Shown: positions 11,688 through 22,600 of the stretch, one piece after another
How positions within the stretch are numbered: the first letter of the stretch is position 1
Layout of the letters: each line of letters starts with the position of its first letter
Source of the DNA: Rhynchopus euleeides
Lineage: Eukaryota; Euglenozoa; Diplonemea; Diplonemida; Diplonemidae
NCBI GenBank assembly: GCA_963210315.1
Contig: OY723240.1
Span: 2,108,001-2,172,000 of the forward strand
Reading direction: 5' to 3'
Length of the DNA stretch: 64,000 bases
Made by a program: the position numbers and the translations under genes
Notes under the pieces: model-generated
The model's database searches: none
Told to the model about the DNA's origin: nothing
The model's input: only the letters and a program-made list of their open reading frames with translations

Positions 11688-12102
11688 GCGTGTGTGTGTG
11701 TGTGGTGTGGTGGAACCCAGCCCATGCCACTCCGTGAGAACGACATCTTGTGGGCAGAATGCACATCACGAAACGAACCCACAAACACCGACAGCTCTTG
11801 CCCCTCGTGTGGCAGCACCTCGTCCACAACAACCCGCCCTTAGCATGACGTGCATGCGCACAAGCTCGCTGAGTGGCTCCAGCGGGAGGCACCTCAGTGC
11901 CCGACGATTAAAGTGTGGCTGTCCCGTACACCCTCCTCACACCGCACCCCACGCCCCTCCCTGTCTTGCTCACCCATGCCTGCATGGCTGCATCACCACA
12001 CCTGCCAGCCACCACCCCACACCCTCCAGCTTGCACAGTCCTGAGCCGTGCTGCGGGAGGTTGTGTTGGTGGAGTGCTGACGCGACTTTGGAGGATACTA
12101 TT
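11688..12102. other. Intergenic region before tRNA-Sec copy 2
   Basis: CA-rich DNA with no gene seen. The last 45 bases (GGTTGTGTTGGTGGAGTGCT and following) are the conserved element found before each tRNA-Sec copy. Confidence 0.55.
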
Positions 12103-12189
12103 GCCGGGATGAAATCAACTGGTGTTGGTTGCAGACTTCAAATCTGTAGGCGGGGTGACCCGCAGCGGTTCAATTCCGCCTTCCCGGTG
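12103..12189 (+). tRNA. tRNA-Sec (UCA), copy 2
   Basis: Identical over its 87 bases to copy 1, with the same T5 terminator directly after it. It lies 264 bases before the small secreted-protein gene at 12453. Confidence 0.93.
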
Positions 12190-12452
12190 CCTTTTTGTGG
12201 GCGATAGCCCGGCGCCTGCAGGGGGTACCTTTTCAATTTTTTTTCTGGGGATGTCCCTATTTTGCATGTTTGAGCCCGTTTTCGATGGAATTTCTGTGTT
12301 TTGAGCTTGTTTTCGCGTCGCAAATGCGTCACGAGTTCCATTCCCCCACAACGACCCCTACACGATACAAGGCTCACATGCACCACAACACCATAACAGG
12401 CGCTTGCTGCTACACTTCTTTTACACCAGACAGCAGACAGCAGACAGGGAAG

Positions 12453-13214
12453 ATGGCAACAGTGTTCCTTGCGGCGGTTGCGGCAGCGATGGTATCGTCG
12501 AACCAGCGGGCGCTGGTTGTGAGTCCCGAACGCCACCTTGCGCAATCCGTGGTGGTGGGGCCGGTGGGGAGCATCAACCTGGCGCTGATGGCGCACGGGG
12601 TGGAGGCGTGGCCGGACCTGATGGGGTCGCAGCTGCGCAACCCGCCTGCGTTCCTGGAGCTGCTGCCGCTCACGATCCCGCAGTGGCAGCTGCCCGTGGG
12701 GGTGGACGTGAAGTTCACGTGCCCCGACACGGCGGCTGTGGTGGACGTGTGCGACGCGTGGGTCTTCTTCTACACGTGCTCCCACACCTGCACGACGAAG
12801 TACCAGGGCGGGATCCCGGGGCTGCTCTCCGTCACCCCGGGGTGGAGGCGGAGCCAGTGCGCGCCGCGGTTTGTGACGGGTGCGCCGGGGGCGAGCTTCG
12901 AGCACCCGATGGGGGCGTTCCGCAGGCAGCTGGCGCGCGGGGAGTCGACCACCATCACCGTCCCGGGGGCGGAGAAGGCGGAGTTCATGGTCTTCGGGAT
13001 CGACGCGGCCGGGGTGGACTGCGGGAAGCACACGACCCCGGGGGCGTGCCCGACCTCCACGGGGAAGTGCAAGTGGGACGCGGTCGACACGGTGTGCCGC
13101 CCGACCGACTGCAAGGGCGGGCAGGGGCCGGCCCCGCTCTGCGCAGAGTGCCCGTGGCTGGGCCTTGACTCCCGCCCGCTGAGCGACGGCCCGTTCGGTG
13201 GTGGTCCTCTGTAA
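12453..13214 (+). CDS. Small secreted Cys-module protein, copy A
   Basis: 253 aa. I chose the ATG at 12453 because it starts a weak signal peptide (MATVFLAAVAAAMVSS) and lies just after a pyrimidine tract and AG sites (CTTCTTTTACACCAG) suited to SL addition. Function unknown. The C-terminal 150 residues are Cys-rich: CPD..VCDAWVFFYTC, GW..SQCAPRFVTG, MGAFRRQLARG, FMVFGIDAAGVDCG, CKWDAVDTVCRPTDC. The same spacing recurs in the C-terminal part of the protein at 45552-47501, so this is a shared extracellular module. A near-identical copy lies at 43758-44519, differing by one silent change and Thr/Ile. Confidence 0.85.
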   Translation: MATVFLAAVAAAMVSSNQRALVVSPERHLAQSVVVGPVGSINLALMAHGVEAWPDLMGSQLRNPPAFLELLPLTIPQWQLPVGVDVKFTCPDTAAVVDVCDAWVFFYTCSHTCTTKYQGGIPGLLSVTPGWRRSQCAPRFVTGAPGASFEHPMGAFRRQLARGESTTITVPGAEKAEFMVFGIDAAGVDCGKHTTPGACPTSTGKCKWDAVDTVCRPTDCKGGQGPAPLCAECPWLGLDSRPLSDGPFGGGPL

Positions 13215-13889
13215 GGCACTGCACTGCCCCGCACTGCACTGCACACCGTCCCATCGCACGGTCCCGTCTTGCCTGCAGCTCCAGCCACGCCTCCGATATC
13301 CTTTCGGTTTGCACCACCGTTCATAAGCTAACCCCTAACCCTGACCCACTGCTCCCTGTGCACAAGACACGGCGTGTCTTGCCTTTGCACCTTGTCTCTG
13401 CCTCTTGTGTCGTGGGTTCTCCTCTGGAGTTTGAGGCGGGACGCAAAGCGCACTGCACTTTGCTCTGCTGCACCCACAGTGCAAGCAAGCAAAAGGCTGT
13501 GTGCCTTGCGTTCCCACCCCGCCCCCAGCTGCAGCCTGCGTGCGCTCTGTTCTGCCTATTCACATTCCATCCGTGGACCTGCATGTGTCCATGTCCGTGC
13601 CCATGCTTCATGCCCATATGCCACCCTTCTGGCATGCCTTTGCTGTCTCCGCTGTCTGCGGATTGTTGTGCCTGTCGCTGTGCCGGGTGTGCGTGTGTGG
13701 CCCTCTGCGCAACCGAGGCAGACGGGCCCCACCGCCCCTGTGTGCAGCGAGCCCAAGTCAAGGAGGTTGACACACACGCAGGCTGTCCCATCCCACACAC
13801 CACACACCCTTCCCTTATCATTGGCTTGCATGCAGGTTGCAGGGCAGGTGTGTTGGTGGAGCGGTGACATGGCTTTGTGGGATACTATT

Positions 13890-13976
13890 GCCGGGATGAA
13901 ATCAACTGGTGTTGGTTGCAGACTTCAAATCTGTAGGCGGGGTGACCCGCAGCGGTTCAATTCCGCCTTCCCGGTG
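13890..13976 (+). tRNA. tRNA-Sec (UCA), copy 3
   Basis: Same 87-nt sequence as copy 1, preceded by the conserved upstream element (GGTGGAGCGGTGACATGGCT) and followed by T5. It lies 290 bases before the cyclase-like receptor start at 14266. Confidence 0.93.
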
Positions 13977-14265
13977 CCTTTTTGTGGGCGATAGCCCGGC
14001 GCCTGCAGGGGGTACCTTTTCAATTTTTTTTCTGGGGATGTCCCTATTTTGCATGTTTGAGCCCGTTTTCGATGGAATTTCTGTGTTTTGAGCTTGTTTT
14101 CGCGTCACAAATGCGTCACGAAACGGACCCCACCGCACCACCCCTGGCCAGTTATTTTCGCGTCGTTCCCGTGCTTGGCACAACACGACTGCTGTGTTCT
14201 CCTGCCACCTCCCCAGCGACCTCGAGACGCATGTCGCGTAGTGGGGATACTATCGGCGGGCGGTC

Positions 14266-17200
14266 ATGACGTTGTCGCTGGTCATCACCGCTGTACTGAG
14301 TGGCCTCCCTGAGTGCACCCCATCGATGCACGACTGCATTCAGACGTTTAACCCACACTTTGCAGACCTGATTCAGCGGCGCTGGGACGGCGACTACACC
14401 CTGATCGAGCACCATGACGACAACCAAGAGATCTTCTGCAACCGCGACAACTGGGTCTTACGCAGCGAGGTCTGCGGGCCTTGCGCCTACACTTTCGAGT
14501 TCACCTCTGGCGTGCCTGCGGAGTACATCGGGCTGCAGCACTGCCTTGGCATGGTGGTCCCGACACCTTTCATCGAGGACGCACACATCGACATCGCCAG
14601 CCCCTACAACGGGCGGGAGATGCGTGTGGTCACACACACGGGACGCGGGTGTAGCACTGCTGACTACGCAGACGCAAACCTGACAGACACAATCGCCTTC
14701 TACAACTACATGGCGTCATACGGCTGTGGCGGTGGGGTCGCAGGAGGCACACGGGTGCAGCACGCGCTTGGGAACAGGCTTTCCGTGGTTATGTTTACAT
14801 TCTACGACCCGCTGAGGGAGAACGAACCGTGGCAGTTCAGCTTCTCATCGCAGGGCATCGAGGATGCGGTGGTGCTGCAGTCCAGGGCCGGCGCGCAGGA
14901 CCTGCCCATCCTGCGGCTGCTGCAGGGGGCTACAGGGGAGGTGCGGGGCAAGGTTGTCTACCACTGCGGGCATGACAAGCCGCGTGCGAACCCAGAGGCT
15001 GCTGACCTGTCGGAGTTCGGTGGCGGCGACTGCCCGTGGTGGTTCCTGGATAGCGTGCTGTGCCGCAGCAACGCCGACCCTGCGAAGCGGCTGTGCTCAT
15101 CCTGCCCGTTGATGATGCGCGACCCCACGGCACAGCAGGACATCGGGTGCCTGTGGCACCCTGAGCTGCTGCCGATGCGCCGCTACAACAACATGGCGGA
15201 CGTGCTGCAGTTCCCCCTGCAGGAGAAGGTGCTGTTCATCGACTCCGCATCCTTCACCAAGCCCGACGACCTGTGTGACTACGCCAATTGGGACGCTGAC
15301 CTCGTGCGGGATCGCATTGTCGTCTTCCACCCTCCCTCTAATTCCTTGCGGTGCTCGCGCCCCGACTACGCGTTCCACATGATGAGAGCAGGTGTTCGTG
15401 CCTGGGTTGTTCCCGATAATCGGCGGCTGCACGGTGTGGGGCGCAACATCAACCTCCCCATCGGGACGATGTCGTTCGAAACACGGCTGCAGAGCGACGT
15501 GATAGTTGATTTTTTTCGCACATCTGGCACACGGATCAACGAGCACATCTTTGAGCAAGAGCTGCTGTTCCAGATCCCACCAGGCGTAGTGTGGAACGAC
15601 ACACCCGCCCCTTCTGCGCTGAAGATGATGCTGACCGTCGACACGGACATCAATGGATTGCTGGAAGGGCCTGTTGCGGTGGTGGGTCTAGTAGTCATCC
15701 CTCTCGCCACACTGGCGGTGGTGGCAAAGCTGCTGCACAACCACATTACGGCGATCCCGCTGCCCGAATCACGCGGTGTTCCTCTGGGTGTGTCGTCGAC
15801 GCTGCTTTCTGCATCGCTCGCAGTAACGTTGTCGGTCGTGGTATACTCCCTTGCAGACAGCACAGGCAAAGCAGCAGAGCAGGCGCAGCGCGACAATAAG
15901 GACGAGGCTGTGCAGGCCATGTTTCGCCGTGAGAAACGGATCATCAGCGACCTGACAGATCTGTACCTGAGGACAGCTGCTGGCATCCTCCATACCGCAA
16001 ACGAAGCGATGCGAGATCAACTGCTCAACACTCTTACGACTGCGCGTGGGCTCAGCCTCTTTGGGGATGACCCGGAGACGTGGGGTGCCTGGAAGGCACG
16101 AATTACCGCCTTAAAGATGGCCACTGCATTCCGAAAGCAAACCCGTTATTCAACAGGGATAGTGATGCAGGTCTTCCTGTTCAGCGGGTGGTACTACGAC
16201 AGCATGGGGGTGGAGAACGACCCTGATGCATTCATGCTGAACGGATCGCAGGTCAGGCTGCGGGGCACCAACCGGCCGGATCTTCACCCGCTCCGCTACA
16301 TCGGTTCCTCCGGCAACGCCATCCCCTTCGAGGGGTCGGTTTACAACCCCCTCCGGCAGCTGTTGTGGACTGGGATACCCGAGCAGTTCAGCAGTATTCT
16401 GGAGATGGTGCGGCACCCAGACCATAACCCGACAGATCTGACAAAGACGTACCTCGGTGGGTATCAGGTTGTGCCGATGATGTCCGACAACAGTGAGAGC
16501 AAGCTCACTGCGCCTTACTTAACAGTCACAGGGGTCGTGAGGGATCATACAGTGGGGGGGAGCATCCTCGGGCTCACCACTGCGTCGTACCCTGCAGACG
16601 AGCATGTGCTGTTGCTCCTGAATGCGGTTCGCAACGAAAGGGTGGTCCATACCCTTGCAGAGAATATGACGTTTGCCGTGCACACGGAGGACGGGATCAT
16701 CTTCTCGACCGACACAAACACAGCGGATGCGTGGCACACAGTGGACCACTATGGCTCCCTCGGTGATGGCAGTGGCTCGCAGCGCGGATTCCAGCTGGCC
16801 ACACTGTTTGACTTGACTGACTGGCGGTTCAATACCTATGCGAAATTTCTGCTTTCGAAATACGGTCGGCTCGATGCGAAGCGGTCGGACGACCGGGTGA
16901 TTGTGGACACGTTCCGTACATACGACTACTCCGGCGGGTACCGCACGGAGTGGATGTGGTTCCCTTTCGACGGTGCGGTGGGCGAGGCGGGGTGGCACGT
17001 GTGGGACACGTGGATGGAGTGCGAGGGCGGCGGGACAGGGTGCTTCCGGTTTGACAGCGGGTACGGCGGTGGCGGGCAGTCGCTGTACCTCGACGGGACC
17101 GGGGCGGTGCGTGTGTCGCCGTACCTCACGCAGCGTGTGCCGCGTGTGGCACGGCGGCGTGTGGGCGGTGTGGCAGGGTACCAGAGCACGCTGAACTACT

Positions 17201-19149
17201 ACAACCACACCCTGCCGTGGGGCGGGGTGACTGACGTGATTGTGACGCAGCGCAACCCCCGCCCCAGCGTACAGGGTGAAAGGTGGGAGCCTGTCATGCG
17301 CGAGAAGGTGTTTGTGCAGAACGACTACAGCATATCGATGTGGGTGAAGCGCACGTCGCGAACCACGAAGGGAATGCTCATTGCAGACTCTGTCACACCT
17401 AACACCAACCTGCGCGTGTACGAGGACGGGTCCATCGTCATATCAATCATATCATACGGGTGCCGCACGGCAGCTGTGCGCAACCTGCCTCTGGGCCAGT
17501 GGGTGTTCCTCACCGCAGTGGTTCGCAAGGCACGGCGGAGCTCCATGGGGCACTGTGCGATGTACGTCGATGGCATCAGACGCACCAAGAGCCTGATGGG
17601 CACGAGGGTGAGGGTATCCACTACGAACTCAAACTACACCATTGGGCACGGCTTCCGGGGACATATTTCCGACCTGCGTGTGCACAACCAGACGCTGACT
17701 GCAGACCAGGTGCAGCAGCTGATGCGCACGGGCGACGCCAGGTGGACCCCCAACCAGCAGATGACGTTTGCGCTGCACACCAACATACAGTCTGACCCGG
17801 CACGGGCGAGCTTCGACAAGAAGCTGTCCATCATGCTGATCCTGCCACAGGAGGACATCGTGCGTGAGTCGCAAGCGCATGCGGCGAAGATGATCGCAGT
17901 AGTGGCAGAGCAGGACAGGGTGACACAGGATATCCTACACCGCAGGACTGTGGCGATGTGGCTGCTGGTCATTGCCATCGTCCTTTTGAGCGTGCTGGTG
18001 TTCATCACATACAACGCTGCTCTGGCACGCCCTTTTGCGCAATTCGCACGTGACATATCCTGTGTGTCCCAGATCGAGCTGGAAGGGATCGAGCTCTACC
18101 CTGTCAACAGCTCTCTGCTGCAGGAGATCAACGTGATGCGCGCTTCGGTGAACATGCTTGTGCTGCATATGAAGGCCTTCAAGAGCTTCATGCCGCTTGC
18201 GATGCAGGAGGCCGTGCAGGGCGAGCCCGCAGACAACATCGAAATTGAAGACGGCGACACCAGCAGCGAGGGCCACAACTCAACCGAAACCTTGCATCCC
18301 CTCCGTGCGCTGGCGCAGTCCCTTGCGCAGCGGAAGATGGGGTTCCTCCTGGTGAACCTTGTTGACTTCCACGACACGGCTGCAAAGGGCAACGTGTCAG
18401 CCACGCTGGACCGCCACAGCCTGTACATCAGCACCATTGCCAGTGTCGCATCAGCACACCGAGGCCTGCCGGACCCCTTCTCAGGTGACCGTGTCCTGGT
18501 GGCATTCAACGGTGCGAAGACCAACGCATCCTTCAGGGAGTGTGCCGCAAAAGCTGGCTTCACCACCGTGAAGTCGCTCGCAGCCAGCGGTATGGCTGTC
18601 TCTGCAGCCACCGTTTCGGGCACTGTGCTTGCAGGGCATATCGGGACGGACTCGATGAAACGCTACTCGACCCTCGGGAAGTGCGTCACCTGGCTGTACC
18701 ACTTAGAGCGCTACGCGCGACACCACAGCGTCCCCTTTGTGACAGACCAGAGTATCTTCGAGCCGTGCGCCATCCTCTTCATGTTTCAGCATCTTGCAGT
18801 GCTGGAGACAGACGCCACCCCTTTGCAGCAACCTGCGGTGCTGTCGCGGGTGCTGCAGACACAGGACGTTGCGACGGAGGAATGGATGTACGAGCTGGAT
18901 GCAGCGGATCAAGGGAACACCCACGCTTTATGGAACGCCGTTCTCATGGCGTTGTCACGCCACCAATGGAACGAAGCCAGGCAGTGTTTCGCGAGCCTGC
19001 CGCAGGCCACCCTGCAAAACCAGGCTGTGTGTGCGCCTGTGAAGCGGATGCTCGCGACAGAGAGCCTTGTCTCCTCTGGGTGCGGCAATGCCTGTTTCTG
19101 CGGGCTTATCTGCGGGACCCACCCTCACGGGAAATTGGACTGCGGATAG
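14266..19149 (+). CDS. Large receptor with LamG-like ectodomain and degenerate class III cyclase domain
   Basis: 1627 aa. The N-terminal ~465 residues are Cys-rich and probably extracellular; a stretch near 340-390 resembles a protease-associated fold, weakly. Hydrophobic segments lie at about 468-490, 506-530 and 1229-1252. Between the last two is a sensor region with a LamG/concanavalin-like domain (about 1018-1158; YSISMWVKR, GQWVFLTAVV, FRGHISDLRVHNQTL). The intracellular end (about 1358-1498) matches the class III nucleotidyl-cyclase fold: FSGDRVLVAFNGAKT, AATVSGTVLAGHIGTDSMKR. The first metal Asp is Asn (LVNLVDF), and the catalytic Asn/Arg positions read VTWLYHLER, so cyclase activity is doubtful. 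Paralogue of the gene at 51012. Confidence 0.85.
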   Translation: MTLSLVITAVLSGLPECTPSMHDCIQTFNPHFADLIQRRWDGDYTLIEHHDDNQEIFCNRDNWVLRSEVCGPCAYTFEFTSGVPAEYIGLQHCLGMVVPTPFIEDAHIDIASPYNGREMRVVTHTGRGCSTADYADANLTDTIAFYNYMASYGCGGGVAGGTRVQHALGNRLSVVMFTFYDPLRENEPWQFSFSSQGIEDAVVLQSRAGAQDLPILRLLQGATGEVRGKVVYHCGHDKPRANPEAADLSEFGGGDCPWWFLDSVLCRSNADPAKRLCSSCPLMMRDPTAQQDIGCLWHPELLPMRRYNNMADVLQFPLQEKVLFIDSASFTKPDDLCDYANWDADLVRDRIVVFHPPSNSLRCSRPDYAFHMMRAGVRAWVVPDNRRLHGVGRNINLPIGTMSFETRLQSDVIVDFFRTSGTRINEHIFEQELLFQIPPGVVWNDTPAPSALKMMLTVDTDINGLLEGPVAVVGLVVIPLATLAVVAKLLHNHITAIPLPESRGVPLGVSSTLLSASLAVTLSVVVYSLADSTGKAAEQAQRDNKDEAVQAMFRREKRIISDLTDLYLRTAAGILHTANEAMRDQLLNTLTTARGLSLFGDDPETWGAWKARITALKMATAFRKQTRYSTGIVMQVFLFSGWYYDSMGVENDPDAFMLNGSQVRLRGTNRPDLHPLRYIGSSGNAIPFEGSVYNPLRQLLWTGIPEQFSSILEMVRHPDHNPTDLTKTYLGGYQVVPMMSDNSESKLTAPYLTVTGVVRDHTVGGSILGLTTASYPADEHVLLLLNAVRNERVVHTLAENMTFAVHTEDGIIFSTDTNTADAWHTVDHYGSLGDGSGSQRGFQLATLFDLTDWRFNTYAKFLLSKYGRLDAKRSDDRVIVDTFRTYDYSGGYRTEWMWFPFDGAVGEAGWHVWDTWMECEGGGTGCFRFDSGYGGGGQSLYLDGTGAVRVSPYLTQRVPRVARRRVGGVAGYQSTLNYYNHTLPWGGVTDVIVTQRNPRPSVQGERWEPVMREKVFVQNDYSISMWVKRTSRTTKGMLIADSVTPNTNLRVYEDGSIVISIISYGCRTAAVRNLPLGQWVFLTAVVRKARRSSMGHCAMYVDGIRRTKSLMGTRVRVSTTNSNYTIGHGFRGHISDLRVHNQTLTADQVQQLMRTGDARWTPNQQMTFALHTNIQSDPARASFDKKLSIMLILPQEDIVRESQAHAAKMIAVVAEQDRVTQDILHRRTVAMWLLVIAIVLLSVLVFITYNAALARPFAQFARDISCVSQIELEGIELYPVNSSLLQEINVMRASVNMLVLHMKAFKSFMPLAMQEAVQGEPADNIEIEDGDTSSEGHNSTETLHPLRALAQSLAQRKMGFLLVNLVDFHDTAAKGNVSATLDRHSLYISTIASVASAHRGLPDPFSGDRVLVAFNGAKTNASFRECAAKAGFTTVKSLAASGMAVSAATVSGTVLAGHIGTDSMKRYSTLGKCVTWLYHLERYARHHSVPFVTDQSIFEPCAILFMFQHLAVLETDATPLQQPAVLSRVLQTQDVATEEWMYELDAADQGNTHALWNAVLMALSRHQWNEARQCFASLPQATLQNQAVCAPVKRMLATESLVSSGCGNACFCGLICGTHPHGKLDCG

Positions 19150-19626
19150 TTGCCCACTCGGCGGGAGAGGCGGGGCGGGGGGGTCGTGGCACGGCGCTGA
19201 AATGAAGTGACGGTCGACATGGTGACTTATTTGGCTGTGAGGCCCACCTGACGATCTGCATGCAAGTGTGTTCTTTTCATGACACGAATGGTACTGCACG
19301 CAGCATGCTTCGGCGTTGTTTGAACCCCCCACCCCACAGTGCGTGCCACGCACGTCATTTCCGTTTCTAACATCTGTTACAGTCGGGAGCAGAACAGCAT
19401 CCCTTATCATACCTAGAACCAGCCCGCCCTCCCCACCCCCTGCACCCCCAGCCCCCCCCACAAGGCCTCTCTGCGACTGCCGCATTTGGGTTGAAGGGGA
19501 TAGCTCGAGTCTGCAGATGCAGGGTTGGTTTAGGGGCTTTCGCGGAGCCCCCCACCCGCCACCGCCGCTAGCGACGGCCCTCCCCCCCCACGCCTACCAA
19601 TGCGATCCACCACATCACCCACAGAG
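19150..19626. other. Intergenic region
   Basis: No gene seen. A C-rich, polypyrimidine-rich stretch (19425-19460 and 19545-19590) precedes a CACCCACAG site at 19617-19625, a plausible SL acceptor just before the next start. Confidence 0.5.
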
Positions 19627-22600
19627 ATGGGTGGCAAGGCACTGCCGTGTCGCTCCCCTCTGCTGTTCCTGATTCTATCGGGCTTCGTATCATGCAAGGG
19701 TGGCACCGATGTCTGCAGCGCGACATCGAAGCTGCTTGCAGAGGTGGGGGGGGCGCGTGACATCTGTGGAGCTGTCGTTTGACGGGGGCATGGTCGCTGT
19801 CGTGTCGCTTCCCTTCAACGGGGATGACTCGGGCAGCGTGCAGATCTTCAACATACAAACAGGCGCGCTTGCAGCCAATCTGACATATGATGACGAGGTG
19901 CACCGCGTTGCCTTCGCGCCTGATGCAAACACCCTCGCAGTGGCAGGCACTGCTGGCCTGCAGGTGGTACGCCTGCCAACTGGGGTGCAGGTGTGGTTAA
20001 ACAGCAGTATGGGCAACGTCACCAGCGTTGCATTCTCGCCGTCGCGCAACAGCATCGTGTCTGGGGATGCGCAGGGGGTCGTAACCCTCTGGACTGCGGG
20101 CGGGAAATGGGTTCGCGAGCTGTCAAAGTTCAGCGGCGCTGTGTACGACATTGTGTACTCGGCGGACGGCCGCAGGATCCTCTGCGGGGGAGGGAACCCA
20201 ATGCTGCAGCAGAGGGGGTGGGAGGGCGGGAGGATAATGCTGATCAATACAACCGACGAAACAGTGCTGTATGAAAACACCCAGAGTGGCGTGGTGAACA
20301 GCGTCGCCGTATCTCCTGACGGAGAGACATTTGCCAATACCAAGGCAGTTCCCCATTACAACAAGCTGTATAAAGTGTCCCTTTGGAACGACGTGGGAGG
20401 TGTTTCCCGTATCGAGCTGTCCAGCCGTTTTCCGTTTTCCGAGGTGGCGTTTTCCCCGAAAGCGTCTATCCTCCTTGCGGCCGGGAATCATTTCTTGATT
20501 TTTTTCCGCGCCGATAACGGGTCTGCGATCTGTTCTGTGGAGGCCGCCGCAGATGCCATCGGGTGGGCGAGGACGGGGGAGGTTGTGAGCGGCAGTTGGC
20601 TCACAGGCCAGGTCCGGGTGTGGAGCTTGGGGGCAGCAGATCTGACGGCAACGCTTGCCCGTACCGATGTTCCGCCGACACCTGCGCCTGTGTCAACTGA
20701 GACCCCAACCGTCGCACCAACCGATGTGCCGCCGACACCTGCGCCTGTGCTAGCAACTGCAGCCCCAACCGCTGCACCAACCAGTGTGCCGCCGACACCT
20801 GCGCCCGTGCCAACTGAGACCCCAACCGTCGCACCGACCGATGTGCCGCTGACACCTGCGCCTGTGCTGGCAACTGCAGCCCCAACCGTTGCACCAACCA
20901 GTGTGCCGCCGACACCTGCGCCTGTGCCAACTGAGACCCCAACCGTCTCACCAACCGATGTGCCGCCGACACCTCTGCCATCAACTGCAGCCCCAACCGC
21001 TGCACCAACCGATGTGCCGATCACCCCGGCCACACCTGAAACCCCGCCAACCGCCACACCCGCACCACCTCTGCTGACCACCCCTGCCCCATCAACCATG
21101 GCACCCACAGCCCACCCACCCGCAGACCTGCCCCCAACCACGCCTGCGCCGGGCAGTACGGGACGCGGTGCGACACCCACTGCCCTTGCGATCGGCCTGT
21201 CCCTCGCCGGGCTGTGTCTCTGCGCGGTGACAGGCGCAGCCCTGCGCAGGCGGTCCCAGCACCGCCTGCAGGCTGATGGCGCGCAGGAGATGCAGGCACT
21301 CCACCCCGACACATCCCTGGCAGCGCAGCTAGTCCCCGACGGAGAACCCTACACGAACCCGAGCACGGCGCAGGTGCTGCAGACCGACACAACATATACA
21401 GCCGGATGTCACACATCCCACCACACCCTCTGCACTGTGCACGGCATGCCGGGCTGCGACGTGCCGCAGGGCGCAGGTGTGGAGGGACCTGCCAATGCGG
21501 ACTACCTGTCGTGGGTCAAGGAGAAGCACCTCGGCAGCGGTGCTTACGCAGAAGTGCATCTGGGGCGTGTCGGCGCCACAGGGCAGCTGGTCGCCATGAA
21601 GAAGCAGGAGGGGGCCTTGCGCAGCGATGCGGCGGGGGCGCGCAGCGTGATGCTGCTGATACAGCGCCTGCAGCACGACCACCTTGCTGCGCTGCTCGAC
21701 ATGGTGTATGACCCCTCCCGGCAAAGCCTCTGCATCTTCATGGAGTATGTGCCAGGCACAACGCTGGGTGCCCACGCGCGTGGCCTGCCTCACCGTATCC
21801 CGGAGAGTGATGCGGCACACTTTCTGCGGCAGGTGCTGCTGGCGCTTCACTTCCTCCATACAAACGGTGTGGTCCACCGTGACATCAAGGGGGACAACGT
21901 GCTCCTCACGGCAGACGGCGTGGCGAAGGTGTGCGACTTCGGCACGTTGAAGGAGGTTTGCGACACACCTTCCGTCTGGACAGCACATCAGGAACAATCC
22001 ACCTCGTCTTCAGGCATGATGAATACGCAGGTCGGCACGCCCAACTTTATGGCACCCGAGGTCCTCCACAGCGGGACGTATTTCAGGCGTGCAGGCGAGC
22101 CGGTGGACATCTATGCGTTGGGTTGCACAGCCTCGGAGGTGCTCAACCGAGGCGTGCCCCCGGGGCCCTCCCACGCAAACATGTGGGCGCTGGTGATGGC
22201 GCAGCAGTGGCCGCCTGAGAACCTTGCGACAGGCGTGTCAGGGGAGGCCAGTGACTTTATCGACAGCTGCATCCGGAAGAACCCCGCTGCCCGCGCGACA
22301 GCAGCACAGCTGCTGGGCCACGCCTTCGTTGCAACCGCTGGGGGTGGGCGTGCCGCTGGGGGTGGCGCGGCGGCACAGTGGCTGACGGCAGAGGAGATGA
22401 GCACCGCCGTGCGCCACGCGCTGCCCCTGGGCCTAGGAGCCTTCGGTGTGGTGTTCCGCGCTGAGGCAGGCGGGCGCGACGTGGCAGCAAAGGTCATCAC
22501 GCTGGGCGCGTCTCACACGGCACGCGCCCGGCAGACCGCAGAGCGGGAGTTCCTGATGATGCGGTCGCTGCGACACCCCAACATCGTGCAGTACCTGGGG

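Larger units (their letters stand above)
12070..13980 (+). repeat. Segmental duplication, copy A
   Basis: The block running from tRNA-Sec copy 2 through the secreted-protein gene to tRNA-Sec copy 3 recurs at 43510-45240. The gene copies are over 99% identical. Copy A carries about 43 bases (13279-13321) absent from copy B. In copy B the leading tRNA-Sec has lost its middle. Confidence 0.9.

Noticed and set aside
12138..13259. 373-codon minus frame opposite the secreted-protein gene (and its twin near 43524-44564)
   Set aside because: Arg/Pro/Ala-rich antisense shadow that runs through the tRNA-Sec unit; no motif.
20488..21312. Minus frame rich in VGGTSVGATVG repeats
   Set aside because: Antisense of the Pro/Thr stalk repeats of the WD40-kinase receptor.
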